64,000 nucleotides of DNA, from assembly GCA_024509875.1 (NCBI GenBank), contig JAMPIV010004934.1:1-64000 (forward strand), given 5' to 3'. Below the pieces are notes generated by a model, which saw only the letters and a list, made by a program, of their open reading frames with translations, searched no databases and was not told where the DNA came from. The stretch is from Oreohelix idahoensis. Lineage: Eukaryota > Mollusca > Gastropoda > Stylommatophora > Oreohelicidae. A program made the position numbers and the translations under genes. This document shows, one piece after another, positions 9,883-20,496 of this stretch (the stretch's first letter is position 1; each line of letters starts with the position of its first letter).

Positions 9883-12431
9883 TGTCGTAGATTTCCGATA
9901 GGAGAATTAAGACTAGGTTTGGTCCCTTCTGAATAGGTTTGAATATAGTGGCTGTCTCTGAAAGCGATAAGAATTCTTCTCACTCTCACCTATCCTCTAC
10001 AACAGTTGTTACAGCGTCAGACAGACTACACCAATATACATATTACGTATATTTCTATCACTCACAGGCACGCACATACACGTGACGACAGGTAAACACA
10101 CAGACGTGGGAAAACTATAACAATGATATATATATTATCTAGAACGAGCTGACCAAACACGATTATTAAGTTCAAGAGCGATTTTATTATCAGGAAAAAA
10201 TCGGCTCACAACATCAAAGAAAGTACATCAAGGAAAATACATATACACATAGTCATAAAAACTTCAAGGAAATGTTGCAAGGATGATAGCCCCGTTATGG
10301 TGTTAACTCTAGGTTTAGCCCGGCCCCGTTAAGAGAACAGATGATGGCGCCCGAGTCACAGATACATAGGGTTTGAGTCTAAGAGTTGTCTTTGTTTTAT
10401 CTCGTAATTATATGCACAGAGTTTGAAAAAAATCTGATTTAACCTAAGACAAAAACACAAGAACTCTAGCCTTAGCAACAAATTATGCAGATTGAAAAAA
10501 AAAAATTAGGACAGCAACAGGGTGTCAAAGATATAATAGTGAAAATATCACTCAGACCAGCGTACACTCATTCATTCCGCCATGGCTTCTCATACTTGTA
10601 CTCACGACTTTGCTTGCTGCCTCTTGGAACACATTGATTTTAGATTTTCACACAGACTCAAAAAATGCAGTCTTCTGCCAAGAAGTCCCCAGTTCCAAAA
10701 GACGTATTTAACTTGGAGTCTCCGGGAACGACTACTTGGGTATGCAAATTTGTTCAAATGTCTGATTAAGTCACCTAACAATTATTCCAGGCGCGGGAGT
10801 TAGCAGAGCACAGTGTCAATAGCGTAGGTTTCTAAAAAATGATGAATGTCAGGTCGGTGCCTTCCCTCAGTATAGGATTCACTTTAGTCACACCACAGAT
10901 TTGTCCACAAGATATAATCTAGTCGGGAAATGATTGTTAATATTCACGCCACCAGGCAGCAAACTATATAGAGTTTCTAGAAGAAATTAAGTGCTGGCTC
11001 CAAGGTCCAGTATTTATCATTACAGTCTTTGAAAACCCGTTATAGGGATATTAGTATTTCTGTCTAACTTGCACCGTCAGATCAGTGTTACTTGAGAAAA
11101 CCCACGTGGTTCAAAATAAGGACTGTCTATTTCTTCACAAGTATGGAAACTACTACTAGGTGCTGGTAAAGTTAGGGTCACCCCAAAACTTTCACTGTGT
11201 GGAGGAAAAATAACACATATAATATAATAAACAGAATCTGAACTGGTTATAACTTACATTTAAACTTGCAAGCAGAGAGCTTTGCTTATCATTTAAACTT
11301 CCCGTGACGTAAGTTATATTTAAAAATCAGCAATCCTCATAAATTAAGAACACGTGCGTATTCCGTCACCATTCATGAGGCTGGATTCTAGAGTTTATAC
11401 GTTAGTTTAGAAAAATACACTCGACTGAGTATTAGCAGTTAAATTAAATTTATAAATAGCTACAATTGCCGTTATAAGCTAGAAATTTTAATTTTATTCT
11501 GCTTTCCACTGAATGCTTCCCTAGAAAATATAATAGCCTACCCTTTATTTCTCTTCTGCGCTAAAGAAATAGATTAAAATGAATTAAGCGATTTAACACT
11601 TTAACACTCACAAAATCTATATATCTATCATATTAATTACCTCAACCACAGAATTACAGGTAGTCGCACAACTTAAGAATAAAAATGCTGAAAATATTTC
11701 TGGAAGTCTAGAAGTTCGACAAATTGCCGAAACAAACTGAGATCTTCGCTAACAGCTATTCTGTTTTCGAGCGACCTATCTACTGTGGAGTCTATGAGCG
11801 AGAATGAAATTAAAGTTTCAAACTTGGCCAATATCTTAAAATCAGACAAAGGGCCCAAACTTACTTCGCCAAGCGAAATTATCTCCCCTACTCCCAACAT
11901 TTACGTCCGCTTAACGCGTGTCGTAACTGTCACCTACTGACCACGATGTACGCGTGTCAGTTTCAAATCCCAGACAGCCTGACTCCAATGCGGGCAGTTT
12001 TCACACTACAGCTGACCATGGCCCAAGTGAGCGCCGTGTCAGTTTGGGATTTTCCAGACAAATGTCTGGATACTGACCGGTGCAGATGTAAAGTATCACA
12101 CCTCACCGGGACTAATGCCGAGAAGAAGCTCGCGCGCTCGGTGAGAATGTAGACGATTTGCTACGTCCTGTGTTCAGCGAACCGACTTATCACGCCTTCT
12201 GACGCCCTGCAGCCCTGACATCTACGTAATATCGTCCTAGCGCGATTCTCAGTTTTAAGAGAAAGGAAAACAGGTAAAGTTTGCGAATTATATGAAAATA
12301 ATATTCGCAAAACGAATGGGGGAAAAAATACAGGAAAAAATGAAATACAGAGATAATAAAAGAGAGAATTTTCGGGTGAAAGAATAGGAAGAAGTTGTAG
12401 GAAATTAAATGAATATAAACCCTACGTGACA
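9883..12431 (-). repeat. G2 left (3') LTR
   Basis: 2549 bp. Differs from the right LTR mainly by a 72-bp deletion corresponding to 16448-16519, plus small indels and substitutions. No conserved ORF. Confidence 0.93.
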
Positions 12432-12449
12432 GAGCCTCCCCCCTTTAAG
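12432..12449 (-). other. G2 polypurine tract
   Basis: The minus strand reads CTTAAAGGGGGGAGGCTC directly before the LTR's TGTCACG start. Confidence 0.8.
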
Positions 12450-12558
12450 ATATGGAAGCACTCCATGTCTACGTTATGGAGTTTAATTTCCTATAACCGT
12501 AGCTTCGGGGTGTCTGTCTTCTTCCTCTCTCTCTTCCCCCTCCATCTCTGTCCAATTC

Positions 12559-13806
12559 CTACTCAAGTCCACTCCTCAAAGTTTCCTTCCCCTGGAATGT
12601 CTCATATGCGCGCTTGAAAGAGCGTCGCCGCTTCTGACATTTTTGAAAGATTTCCTGTGATAGCGGTGGAATATCCCTGCCACTATCGTCATCTTCGTCA
12701 GTTTTGGCGATCGTCAGGAGATGGTCGGAGGTTGGCACTGGTTTTTCCAAGTATCTCTTTAAGAGATTTAAATGGAAAACCTTCTCCTTTCCTTCAATAG
12801 AGATCTGGTAGTTAGCCTTAGAAATCTTTTTCAGGACGGTAAACGGCCCTTGCCATCCGATCTTCAGTTGGTTGTTCTCGGTAGGGAGCAACACCAAAAC
12901 TTTCTCTCCTGCTTCCAGTTCTCTCTCTTCCGCGACTTTCCTGTATCGGTTAGCGTGCTTGGTGCGTGCTCGCTTAAAGTTAGTCGTTGCTAGGTCCCAG
13001 CCTAGTTTCAACCGTTCCTTTAAAACCGACACATATTTACTGGCTGAGACAACTGTCTCATCAGCCTTCTCGTCTGTCAGAGACTGAAGTAAGGCTTCAA
13101 GCGGGCCCTTAATGGGTCTGCCGAATAAGAGTGTAGCTGGCGGAAATCCTGTGGAAGTATGAGGAGATTCTCTGTAGCCAAATAATGCTGCAGGAATACA
13201 GAGATCCCAATCTTCAGGTTTCACTTGTGCCAGCTTACTTAGCATCATGGTGAGGTTTCCATTAGCACGTTCCACGAGCCCATTTCCGGCCGGAGTATAT
13301 GGCTTAGTGTGGATGTGCTGGGTCCTCAAGATCTTAACGATCTCATCCATCAACAGGTTTCGGTATGGAGATCCATTATCCGTCAACACTTGCTGAGGGA
13401 ATCCCAACCGAGTGAAAATCTGCACGAGGGCTTCTGCGACATGCTTGGCATCTGCGCATGTTAGCGGGATAGCTTCTGCCCATAAAGTGCATGTATCGAC
13501 TAAGGTCAGGATGAACCTGTTCCTTCTTTTAGTCCTTTCGAAAGGCCCTAAAATGTCGATCACAACCCGTTCGAATGGTGTTCCCATTATTGGCATTTCA
13601 CCCATGTGGACTGGGGGGTGTCCGTTGCTTGGGTGGTACCCGTTGGCACTGGGCACAGGATTTGACGTACCTGATAATATCAGTGTTTACTCCTGGCCAC
13701 CAATAATGAGTGGTTATACGTTGGTTTGTGGCGTTCTGTCCCATATGTCCGCTGAAGGGAAGAGAGTGCCCCATTTCTAGGATTTGGCTTCTGTACTGTT
13801 TCGGTA
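12559..13806 (-). pseudogene. G2 integrase (zinc domain, DDE core, GPY/F)
   Basis: The open part (13656-12559) has the catalytic core with ILTLVDT (first Asp), VLTDNGSPY (second Asp) and GNGLVERANGNL (Glu), the FGYRESPHTSTG stretch, and a GPY/F module with GWQGPFTVLKK. The zinc-binding H2C2 half (HSLPFSGHMG ... KSCAQC) is legible at 13660-13800 but in another frame, so at least one frameshift separates it from the core. Integrase would join element DNA to the host genome. The ORF ends about 110 bp before the polypurine tract, leaving no room for reverse transcriptase. Confidence 0.88.
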
Positions 13807-15588
13807 CTAGGAGCTGGTTGTAACCTTGGTCAGGCTTGCCCGTTCTCCGATAAAGTACGCCATCCTCAGAAAAAATGTCCCCGTGCTGTTTGGTTCCTTA
13901 GCCATGGGCAGTTTCCTAAAGCAGGGTGCCAAAGTAGGGTCCTTGTATTGCGCTTCTTTAAGTTCCATAGGTAACAAATTTGGCGCAGGCTCCCGTTCCT
14001 TCTTGGTTTGCCCTCTTGTAGTTACTGCTGCCACAATCGGCTCTTCCGGTTTCCCAATACACACGTATCTCCCGCCAAGTATGACTGGGTAGATGGGATC
14101 ATCCATAACAGCCGCTTTGATCACACCTCTGACAAAGTCAGAGTGTATCTCCACCAATGCGATGGGAAGCGCTGTAGGTGCATCACTCTTACGAACTCCA
14201 CAAAGTTTGACGGTCTCTCCTGTCTCTTGACCGGGTTTAACCAGGTTTCTGGCAACAATGCAATCGTAAGAAAGCCCCGTGTCAAATAAGCAAGAAGTTT
14301 GAGAACCGTTCAAAATAACAATACCTCGCGTTGAGGGTCTATCCCCAAGAGGTTGGGAATCACTGTCAATAATTCCGCCTTGCGAGACTGTTAATAAGCA
14401 TCCGATGCGTTTAGGCTCGGTGTGCTCGGTCTGATCATATGTCCCGTGCTCGGGGGTTCTCCCTTTGCCACCTTGTCCTTTCTGGCTACGCTGCCATGTA
14501 GGGCGGTCGGGTTGATCAGACTGTTTGGGGTGGTTGGGGTACTTGTTCTTGTAGAACTTGGATTTTTCAGGAGGGGGGTTTTGAGGTCCAGTTTCTCTGT
14601 GGTTATTTTGGTTAGAAGCCTGAGAAGATTGCTCTAGGTTATGTTTTCGAAAATGCTCCTCTGTCGGTTTCCGCTTTGTGGCCGGTAGTTCAGCCAGCGC
14701 ATTGTGATAACGCTCAGACTTTTCCAAAATGTCTTCAAGTTTTTCTGCCCCCTGCTCAGCGAGAAATCTCCGGGTATCAGCAGACAAAGTGTTCTTTATT
14801 TGTTCAGTTAGAACAAGTTCCTCAAGACCTTCATAGGTAGAGGGGAGCTGCGAAAGCTCAAGGCACTTTGTTAGATATCCCTTAAGACGCGATGAGAACT
14901 GGTGAAAAGTTTCAGAATTCTCTTTCCGGCTGTTGCGAAACAGTTGCAAAAACTTGCGAGCGTTCATTTCAAAGCGCTCCAGTAACGCTTTCTTCAACAC
15001 ATCGTAGTCGTCTTGTTGGCTACTTTCCAGCTTAGAATAAACATCATAAGCAGAACCTTTTAGGGCCTGGGAAAGTTTCATATTCCAACGCGACCTCTCT
15101 AACCCGTACAGAGTTGCAATTTTCTCAAATTTTTCTAACCATGTGTCAATCTTCTCATTTGGACAAGGAAAAGATTCAAGAGTGAAAGACATAGCATTTA
15201 GTTGAAGGGATTGAGTGTTAGCAGGGTCAGTTAAGGAAGAATGAGGAGAAGACTCTCCATTGCTGGAGGTAGAGGCAGCACCACGACTTTGGAACTCTAG
15301 AGTTTTAAGCGCCAACTCGTGCTGTCTCTGTTCCCTCTCCTTCTCCTGCTGTCTCTCCTCCCTCTCCTTCTCGTGCTGTCTCTCCTCCCTCTCCTTCTCA
15401 TGCTGTCTCTCCTTCTCTTTTTCCTCATGCTGCATCCTGCGAATTTCCATTTCCTCATCCATCTTCTTCTGCTGTAAATCTGCGGCTGCTTTTTCCTTAG
15501 CTTCCGCTGCTTTCCTCTCCGCATCATATCTCTCGAGTTCGTCTCTGACAAATGCTTTCGCTTCTTCTCCTTCCAGTCCCTCTTCCAT
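13807..15588 (-). CDS. G2 gag-protease fusion frame
   Basis: 593 codons. Residues about 20-100 form a Glu/Arg/Gln coiled coil with EREERQHEK repeats; a SCAN-like capsid region follows (TWLEKFEKIATLYGLERSRW, LRGLKGYLTK-type stretch, EQGAEKLEDILEKSERYH), then a Pro/Asn/Lys-rich linker without a recognisable CCHC knuckle. The aspartic protease has SCLFDTGLSYD, and the start of the integrase N-terminal linker ends the frame. Unlike G1 and G3, gag and protease share one frame. The true start may be the ATG at 15632 (MAESAK, similar to MADLAK of G1), which would need a 1-nt indel to join this frame. I count it as coding-like but probably not functional. Confidence 0.85.
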   Translation of the reverse strand: MEEGLEGEEAKAFVRDELERYDAERKAAEAKEKAAADLQQKKMDEEMEIRRMQHEEKEKERQHEKEREERQHEKEREERQQEKEREQRQHELALKTLEFQSRGAASTSSNGESSPHSSLTDPANTQSLQLNAMSFTLESFPCPNEKIDTWLEKFEKIATLYGLERSRWNMKLSQALKGSAYDVYSKLESSQQDDYDVLKKALLERFEMNARKFLQLFRNSRKENSETFHQFSSRLKGYLTKCLELSQLPSTYEGLEELVLTEQIKNTLSADTRRFLAEQGAEKLEDILEKSERYHNALAELPATKRKPTEEHFRKHNLEQSSQASNQNNHRETGPQNPPPEKSKFYKNKYPNHPKQSDQPDRPTWQRSQKGQGGKGRTPEHGTYDQTEHTEPKRIGCLLTVSQGGIIDSDSQPLGDRPSTRGIVILNGSQTSCLFDTGLSYDCIVARNLVKPGQETGETVKLCGVRKSDAPTALPIALVEIHSDFVRGVIKAAVMDDPIYPVILGGRYVCIGKPEEPIVAAVTTRGQTKKEREPAPNLLPMELKEAQYKDPTLAPCFRKLPMAKEPNSTGTFFLRMAYFIGERASLTKVTTSS

Positions 15589-15632
15589 TGCTTCTGTCTT
15601 AACATCTGCCTCAGTTTCGCACTCTCGGCCAT

Positions 15633-16365
15633 ATTAAATCAGTGACTGAGACTAGTGGAGAAAGAAAATAGGAAAAAGAATAACCTGGTTCCTACCACTT
15701 AAGAGAAAAAAAAATCCAAAAATTCAAAAGATGATATCCTTAACCCTGGGATACCTCCTCCAAAGTAAAATCTAACTATCGCTGCTATTATCGGCAATAA
15801 AGCACTTAATGCAAAACACGACTACGCCAACTAAATGGTAGTTAAGATTACTTCTGAAAAATAAGTTGCTACAGTGGAAAAGCAAAAGAATATTGCAAAA
15901 ATTAAAGAGAAAAATAATCCCTTAATTTTTAAAAAATCCACTATAAGTTCGCCCCTGAAGTCAGATCGGGTAAGGGAGGGAATTAATCTGGACAAAAAGT
16001 CCGAAACACACTCCTTAACTTAGTTCAAACGCCGTTCTGCCTCAGTACCCAGTGAATGTTATACACTCACCACTTTACCAGCATTTAGTATTACAATCAG
16101 CAGTTAACATATATCCCGACAAAATCAACCTGTAACCAAAATGTATATTATTCAAAGATGCTGTGGAAAAAAAAAAAACTTATTAGTTTGTGTGGTCAGC
16201 ACGCCCGTAAACAGATCGCTAGTCTAGGGGGTAATTATTTAAAGATATAACAACTCACAAGACATCACACTCTTACTCTATATCAGAATACAGAATCTTA
16301 AGTTCAAAATCCAGATAGACGAGTCCACGTTTGTCGTACTCGTCTTCCTATTCTAAGTTCAAAGA
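15633..16365. other. G2 5' leader
   Basis: 733 bp between the gag start and the primer-binding site. AT-rich, no ORF of note. It contains GAGTCCACGTTTGTCGTACTCG at 16322-16343, an imperfect copy of the primer-site/LTR junction GAGTCCCCATTTGTCGTA at 16375-16392. Confidence 0.55.
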
Positions 16366-16382
16366 CCGGAAACGAGTCCCCA
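16366..16382 (-). other. G2 primer-binding site
   Basis: The minus strand reads TGGGGACTCGTTTCCGG, two bases after the LTR end. The initial TGGGG-CTCG pattern is like that of G1 and G3 and recalls proline-tRNA sites, but the exact tRNA is not established. Confidence 0.6.
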
Positions 16383-16384
16383 TT

Positions 16385-19013
16385 TGTCGTAGATTTCCGA
16401 TAGGAGAATTAAGACTAGGTTTGGTCCCTTCTGAATAGGTTTGAATAGGTGATAGACTCAGTGAGAGTTAGTGAAAGGTAATAGAATTTCCACACACGTG
16501 AGATGATAGATTTTTGATATAGTGGCTGTCTCTGAAAGCGAAAAGAATTCTTCTCTCTCTCACCTATCTTCTACAACAGTTGTTACAGCGTCAGACAGAC
16601 TACACCAATATACATATTACGTATATTTCTATCACTCACAGGCACGCACATACACGTGACGACAGGTAAACACACAGACGTGGGAAAACTATAACAATGA
16701 TATATATATTATCTAGAACGAGCTGACCAAACACGATTATTAAGTTCAAGAGCGATTTTAATATCAGGAAAAAATCGGCTCACAACATCAAAGAAGTACA
16801 TCAAGGAAAATACATATACACATAGTCATAAAAAATCAAGGAAATGTTGCAAGGATGATAGCCCCGTTATAGTGTTAACTCTAGGTTTAGCCCGGCCCCG
16901 TTAAGAGAACAGATGATGGCGCCCGAGTCACAGATACATAGGGTTTGAGTCTAAGAGTTTGTCTTTTTGTTTTATCTCGTAATTATATGCACAGAGTTTG
17001 AAAAAAATCTGATTTAACCTAAGACAAAACACAAGAACTCTAGCCTTAGCAACAAATTATGCAGATTGAAAAAAAAAAATTAGGACAGCAACAGGGTGTC
17101 AAAGATAAAATAGTGAAAAATATCACTCAAACCAGCGTACACTCATTCATTCCGCCATGGCTTCTCATACTTGTACTCACGACTTTGCTTGCTGCCTCTT
17201 GGAACACATTGATTTTAGATTTTCACACAGACTCAAAAAATGCAGTCTTCTGCCAAGAAGTCCCCAGTTCCAAAAGACGTATTTAACTTGGAGTCTCCGG
17301 GAACGACTACTTGGGTATGCAAATTTGTTCAAATGTCTGATTAAGTCACCTAACAATTATTCCAGGCGCGGGAGTTAGCAGAGCACAGTGTCAATAGCGT
17401 AGGTTTCTAAAAAATGATGAATGTCAGGTCGGTGCCTTCCCTCAGTATAGGATTCACTTTAGTCACACCACAGATTTGTCCACAAGATATAATCTAGTCG
17501 GGAAATGATTGTTAATATTCACGCCACCAGGCAGCAAATTATATAGAGTTTCTAGAAGAAATTAAGTGCTGGCTCCAAGGTCCAGTATTTTATCATTACA
17601 GTCTTTGAAAACCCGTTATAGGGATATTAGTATTTCTGTCTAACTTGCACCGTCAGATCAGTGTTACTTGAGAAAACCCACGTGGTTCAAAATAAGGACT
17701 GTCTATTTCTTCACAAGTATGGAAACTACTACTAGGTGCTGGTAAAGTTAGGGTCACCCCAAAACTTTCACTGTGTGGAGGAAAATTAACACATATAATA
17801 TAATAAACAGAATCTGAACTGGTTAAAACTTACATTTAAACTTGCAAGCAGAGAGCTTTGCTTATCATTTAAACTTCCCGTGACGTAAGTTATATTTAAA
17901 AATCAGCAATCCTCATAAATTAAGAACACGTGCGTATTCCGTCACCATTCATGAGGCTGGATTCTAGAGTTTATACGTTAGTTTAGAAAAATACACTCGA
18001 CTGAGTATTAGCAGTTAAATTAAATTTATAAATAGCTACAATTGCCGTTATAAGCTAGAAATTTTAATTTTATTCTGCTTTCCACTGAATGCTTCCCTAG
18101 AAAATATAATAGCCTACCACTTTATTTCTCTTCTGCGCTAAAGAAATAGATTAAAATGAATTAAGCGATTTAACACTTTAACACTCACAAAATCTATATA
18201 TCTATCATATTAATTACCTCAACCACAGAATTACAGGTAGTCGCACAACTTAAGAATAAAAATGCTGAAAATATTTCTGGAAGTCTAGAAGTTCGACAAA
18301 TTGCCGAAACAAACTGAGATCTTCGCTAACAGCTATTCTGTTTTCGAGCGACCTATCTACTGTGGAGTCTATGAGCGAGAATGAAATTAAAGTTTCAAAC
18401 TTGGCCAATATCTTAAAATCAGACAAAGGGCCCAAAACTTACTTCGCCAAGCGAAATTATCTCCCCTACTCCCAACATTTACGTCCGCTTAACGCGTGTC
18501 GTAACTGTCACCTACTGACCACGATGTACGCGTGTCAGTTTCAAATCCCAGACAGCCTGACTCCATTGCAGGGCAGTTTTCACACTACAGCTGACCATGG
18601 CCCAAGTGAGCGCCGTGTCAGTTTGGGATTTTCCAGACAAATGTCTGGATACTGACCGGTGCAGATGTAAAGTATCACACCTCACCGGGACTAATGCCGA
18701 GAAGAAGCTCGCGCGCTCGGTGAGAATGTAGACGATTTGCTACGTCCTGTGTTCAGCGAACCGACTTATCACGCCTTCTGACGCCCTGCAGCCCTGACAT
18801 CTACGTAATATCGTCCTAGCGCGATTCTCAGTTTTAAGAGAAAGGAAAACAGGTAAAGTTTGCGAATTATATGAAAATAATATTCGCAAAAAACGAATGG
18901 GTGAAAAAAATACAGGAAAAAATGAAATACAGAGATAATAAAAGAGAGAATTTTCGGGTGAAAGAATAGGAAGAAGTTGTAGGAAATTAAATGAATATAA
19001 ACCCTACGTGACA
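16385..19013 (-). repeat. G2 right (5') LTR
   Basis: 2629 bp, TG...CA bounded, near-identical to 9883-12431. It keeps a 72-bp block (16448-16519) missing from the left copy. Confidence 0.93.
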
Positions 19014-20209
19014 GTGCACCAGTCTCCACATTCTTCATGATCTCCAGCACGATGCTTGAGAATGGCCATTATGCTTTTTTTAATATTGGAAATTGAACCA
19101 ATATTTCCTCTTATTGCGGCACAGTAATGACCTTGTATTCTCATAATAGCACTCTTTGTTAACCTTCCAAAATTTCCAGTACCCTTATACTTTTTTCCCA
19201 TCTTCATACTGCTTGCCTTTAGATTCTGCAACTTTATCAAGCAGACATCGTCCCATTCATTTCTGAACAAGGCTGCAGCATTCTAATTGTTCGATTTGAG
19301 CTCCTGGATACATTGGTGGCTTTGCCTCAGGAACAGATTTAAAACTTTTTGAATCACCATCTCCAAGACATTTTACATACTTCAAACCATGTTTTTCCTC
19401 AGAACATCTAAAAGTATTAATCATTCCATTTAAGTGGATGGCATGGGACTGGAGGACTTGGCATTACGTTTGTTGAAAGCCTATGCTCCTTGGGGTGCTA
19501 AATGGTATTGATTGATTTGATTCCATCAGACCAAAGACACCCTCTTGATATTTTGGCATGATTTGTGACCTATTATCCACACTGCAAATTCTTCATCTGT
19601 TTTAAATTTATTTTTAGCCTTACTACAAGCATTCAAGTAACTGGACACAGTTTCTACATCAACAACTGCTGCTGTCACTGGGTTCACAGACAGAACTGTT
19701 GCTATACCATTTTTACTTGAGAAGCCTCTCCGTTGCCAGGTGCCATCACATGATACAGATTTGTCTTAAGATCTGATTTTAATTCTCTGTCAGCAGACTC
19801 CATACTTTCTTCTGCACATTTTTTTGTAGCATGTAAAATTTTCTTCTTCAGCTCACTGTGTGTTGCTGGTACTACTGGTGGTGGCATATTCATGTTTGTC
19901 AGAAAACGTTCACTTTTATCTTTGTTAATTCCTATGCTAAACATTGACATCTGGAACTTTAAATTTATATTTTCAGCAGATGCTGATAATTCTGTATCCT
20001 TCATTACTTTCAGGATCAGTGTGCTTCATAGCTGTAGAAGTAACACTTGTTACTTCGCTTGTCTGACATGTAGCTGTGATTTTCGGTTGTTTAAGAGAAC
20101 CAGAATATCTGTTACCTCTGAATTTCCTTTTAATGGACCTTTCCTTCCTTCTTTTACCTTGATGCTGTTGATTTTTTAACACAATCCATTTTATTAAATA
20201 AGAAATCAC
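19014..20209 (-). pseudogene. Mutator/Kolobok-like transposase, N-terminal and central part
   Basis: From 20209 leftwards the minus strand shows a basic N-terminus (KRKFRGNR), MFSIGINKDKSERFLTNMNM, the SCDGTWQRRGFSSKNGIAT segment (first catalytic Asp region), VDVETVSSYLNAC, CLGDGDSKSFKSV (second Asp region) and the GTGNFGRLTKSAIMRIQGHY ... GDWC block. The pieces lie in several frames and one stretch near 19430-19560 is garbled, so it is an old pseudogene. It is cut after GDWC by G2 and continues at 9882-9515. The family is annotated as Mutator-like; TTAA flanks on related ends nearby make Kolobok an alternative name. Confidence 0.82.
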
Positions 20210-20363
20210 TATATATATATCTGACAGTTAACATGGATAATCAATTATACATGTAACAAGAAGCATGTGGAATGTTAACATTTCATACAGTCTAGCCCAA
20301 TCTAAGCTTGATGTCGATTGGTTGATGCTGGCTATTTTTCAACGAATGCAATTTTATTTTATG
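20210..20363. other. Unassigned AT-rich spacer
   Basis: Between the transposase pseudogene and the next element end. Nothing recognisable. Confidence 0.5.
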
Positions 20364-20496
20364 TTAAGGGCATGCACTACAGTGAAAACTAACTTGTTCT
20401 AATAATATTTTCACACTTTTTGTATACACAAAGGACACAGTGCATGTCCATGAACCAAATTATACAGTTTATTTTCTTAAAAACGTGGTTACCATA
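20364..20496 (+). repeat. TTAA-flanked transposon end (left-facing terminus)
   Basis: TTAA at 20364-20367 is followed by GGGCATGCACTACAGTGAAAA. This matches, in inverted orientation, the end at 42553-42577 (TTTTCACTGCCGTGCATGCCC then TTAA). TTAA target sites fit the Kolobok or piggyBac superfamilies; GGG-starting ends next to Mutator/Kolobok-like coding remains favour Kolobok. The element continues at 23380 beyond an inserted LINE. Confidence 0.6.

Larger units (their letters stand above)
9883..19013 (-). mobile_element. Ty3/gypsy element G2, non-autonomous (no RT/RNase H)
   Basis: Complete insertion with matching LTRs at 9883-12431 and 16385-19013, TG/CA termini (TGTCGTAG ... CTACGTGACA) and a 5-bp target duplication GTGCA at 9878-9882 and 19014-19018. 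The internal region is only 3953 bp and encodes gag, protease and integrase, then goes straight to the polypurine tract. Reverse transcriptase and RNase H are missing. Because integrase precedes RT in this group, a deletion between integrase and the polypurine tract explains it. Mobilisation would need RT in trans. The close similarity of the two LTRs suggests a fairly recent insertion. Confidence 0.93.

Noticed and set aside
10582..10803. 73-codon frame identical at 17157-17378
   Set aside because: Identity is due to the G2 LTR pair; the two LTRs are recent copies, so conservation is not evidence for coding.
15260..15637. Serine/cysteine-rich plus-strand frame of 125 codons
   Set aside because: Antisense shadow of the gag coiled-coil repeats of G2, as is 6537-6827 for G1.
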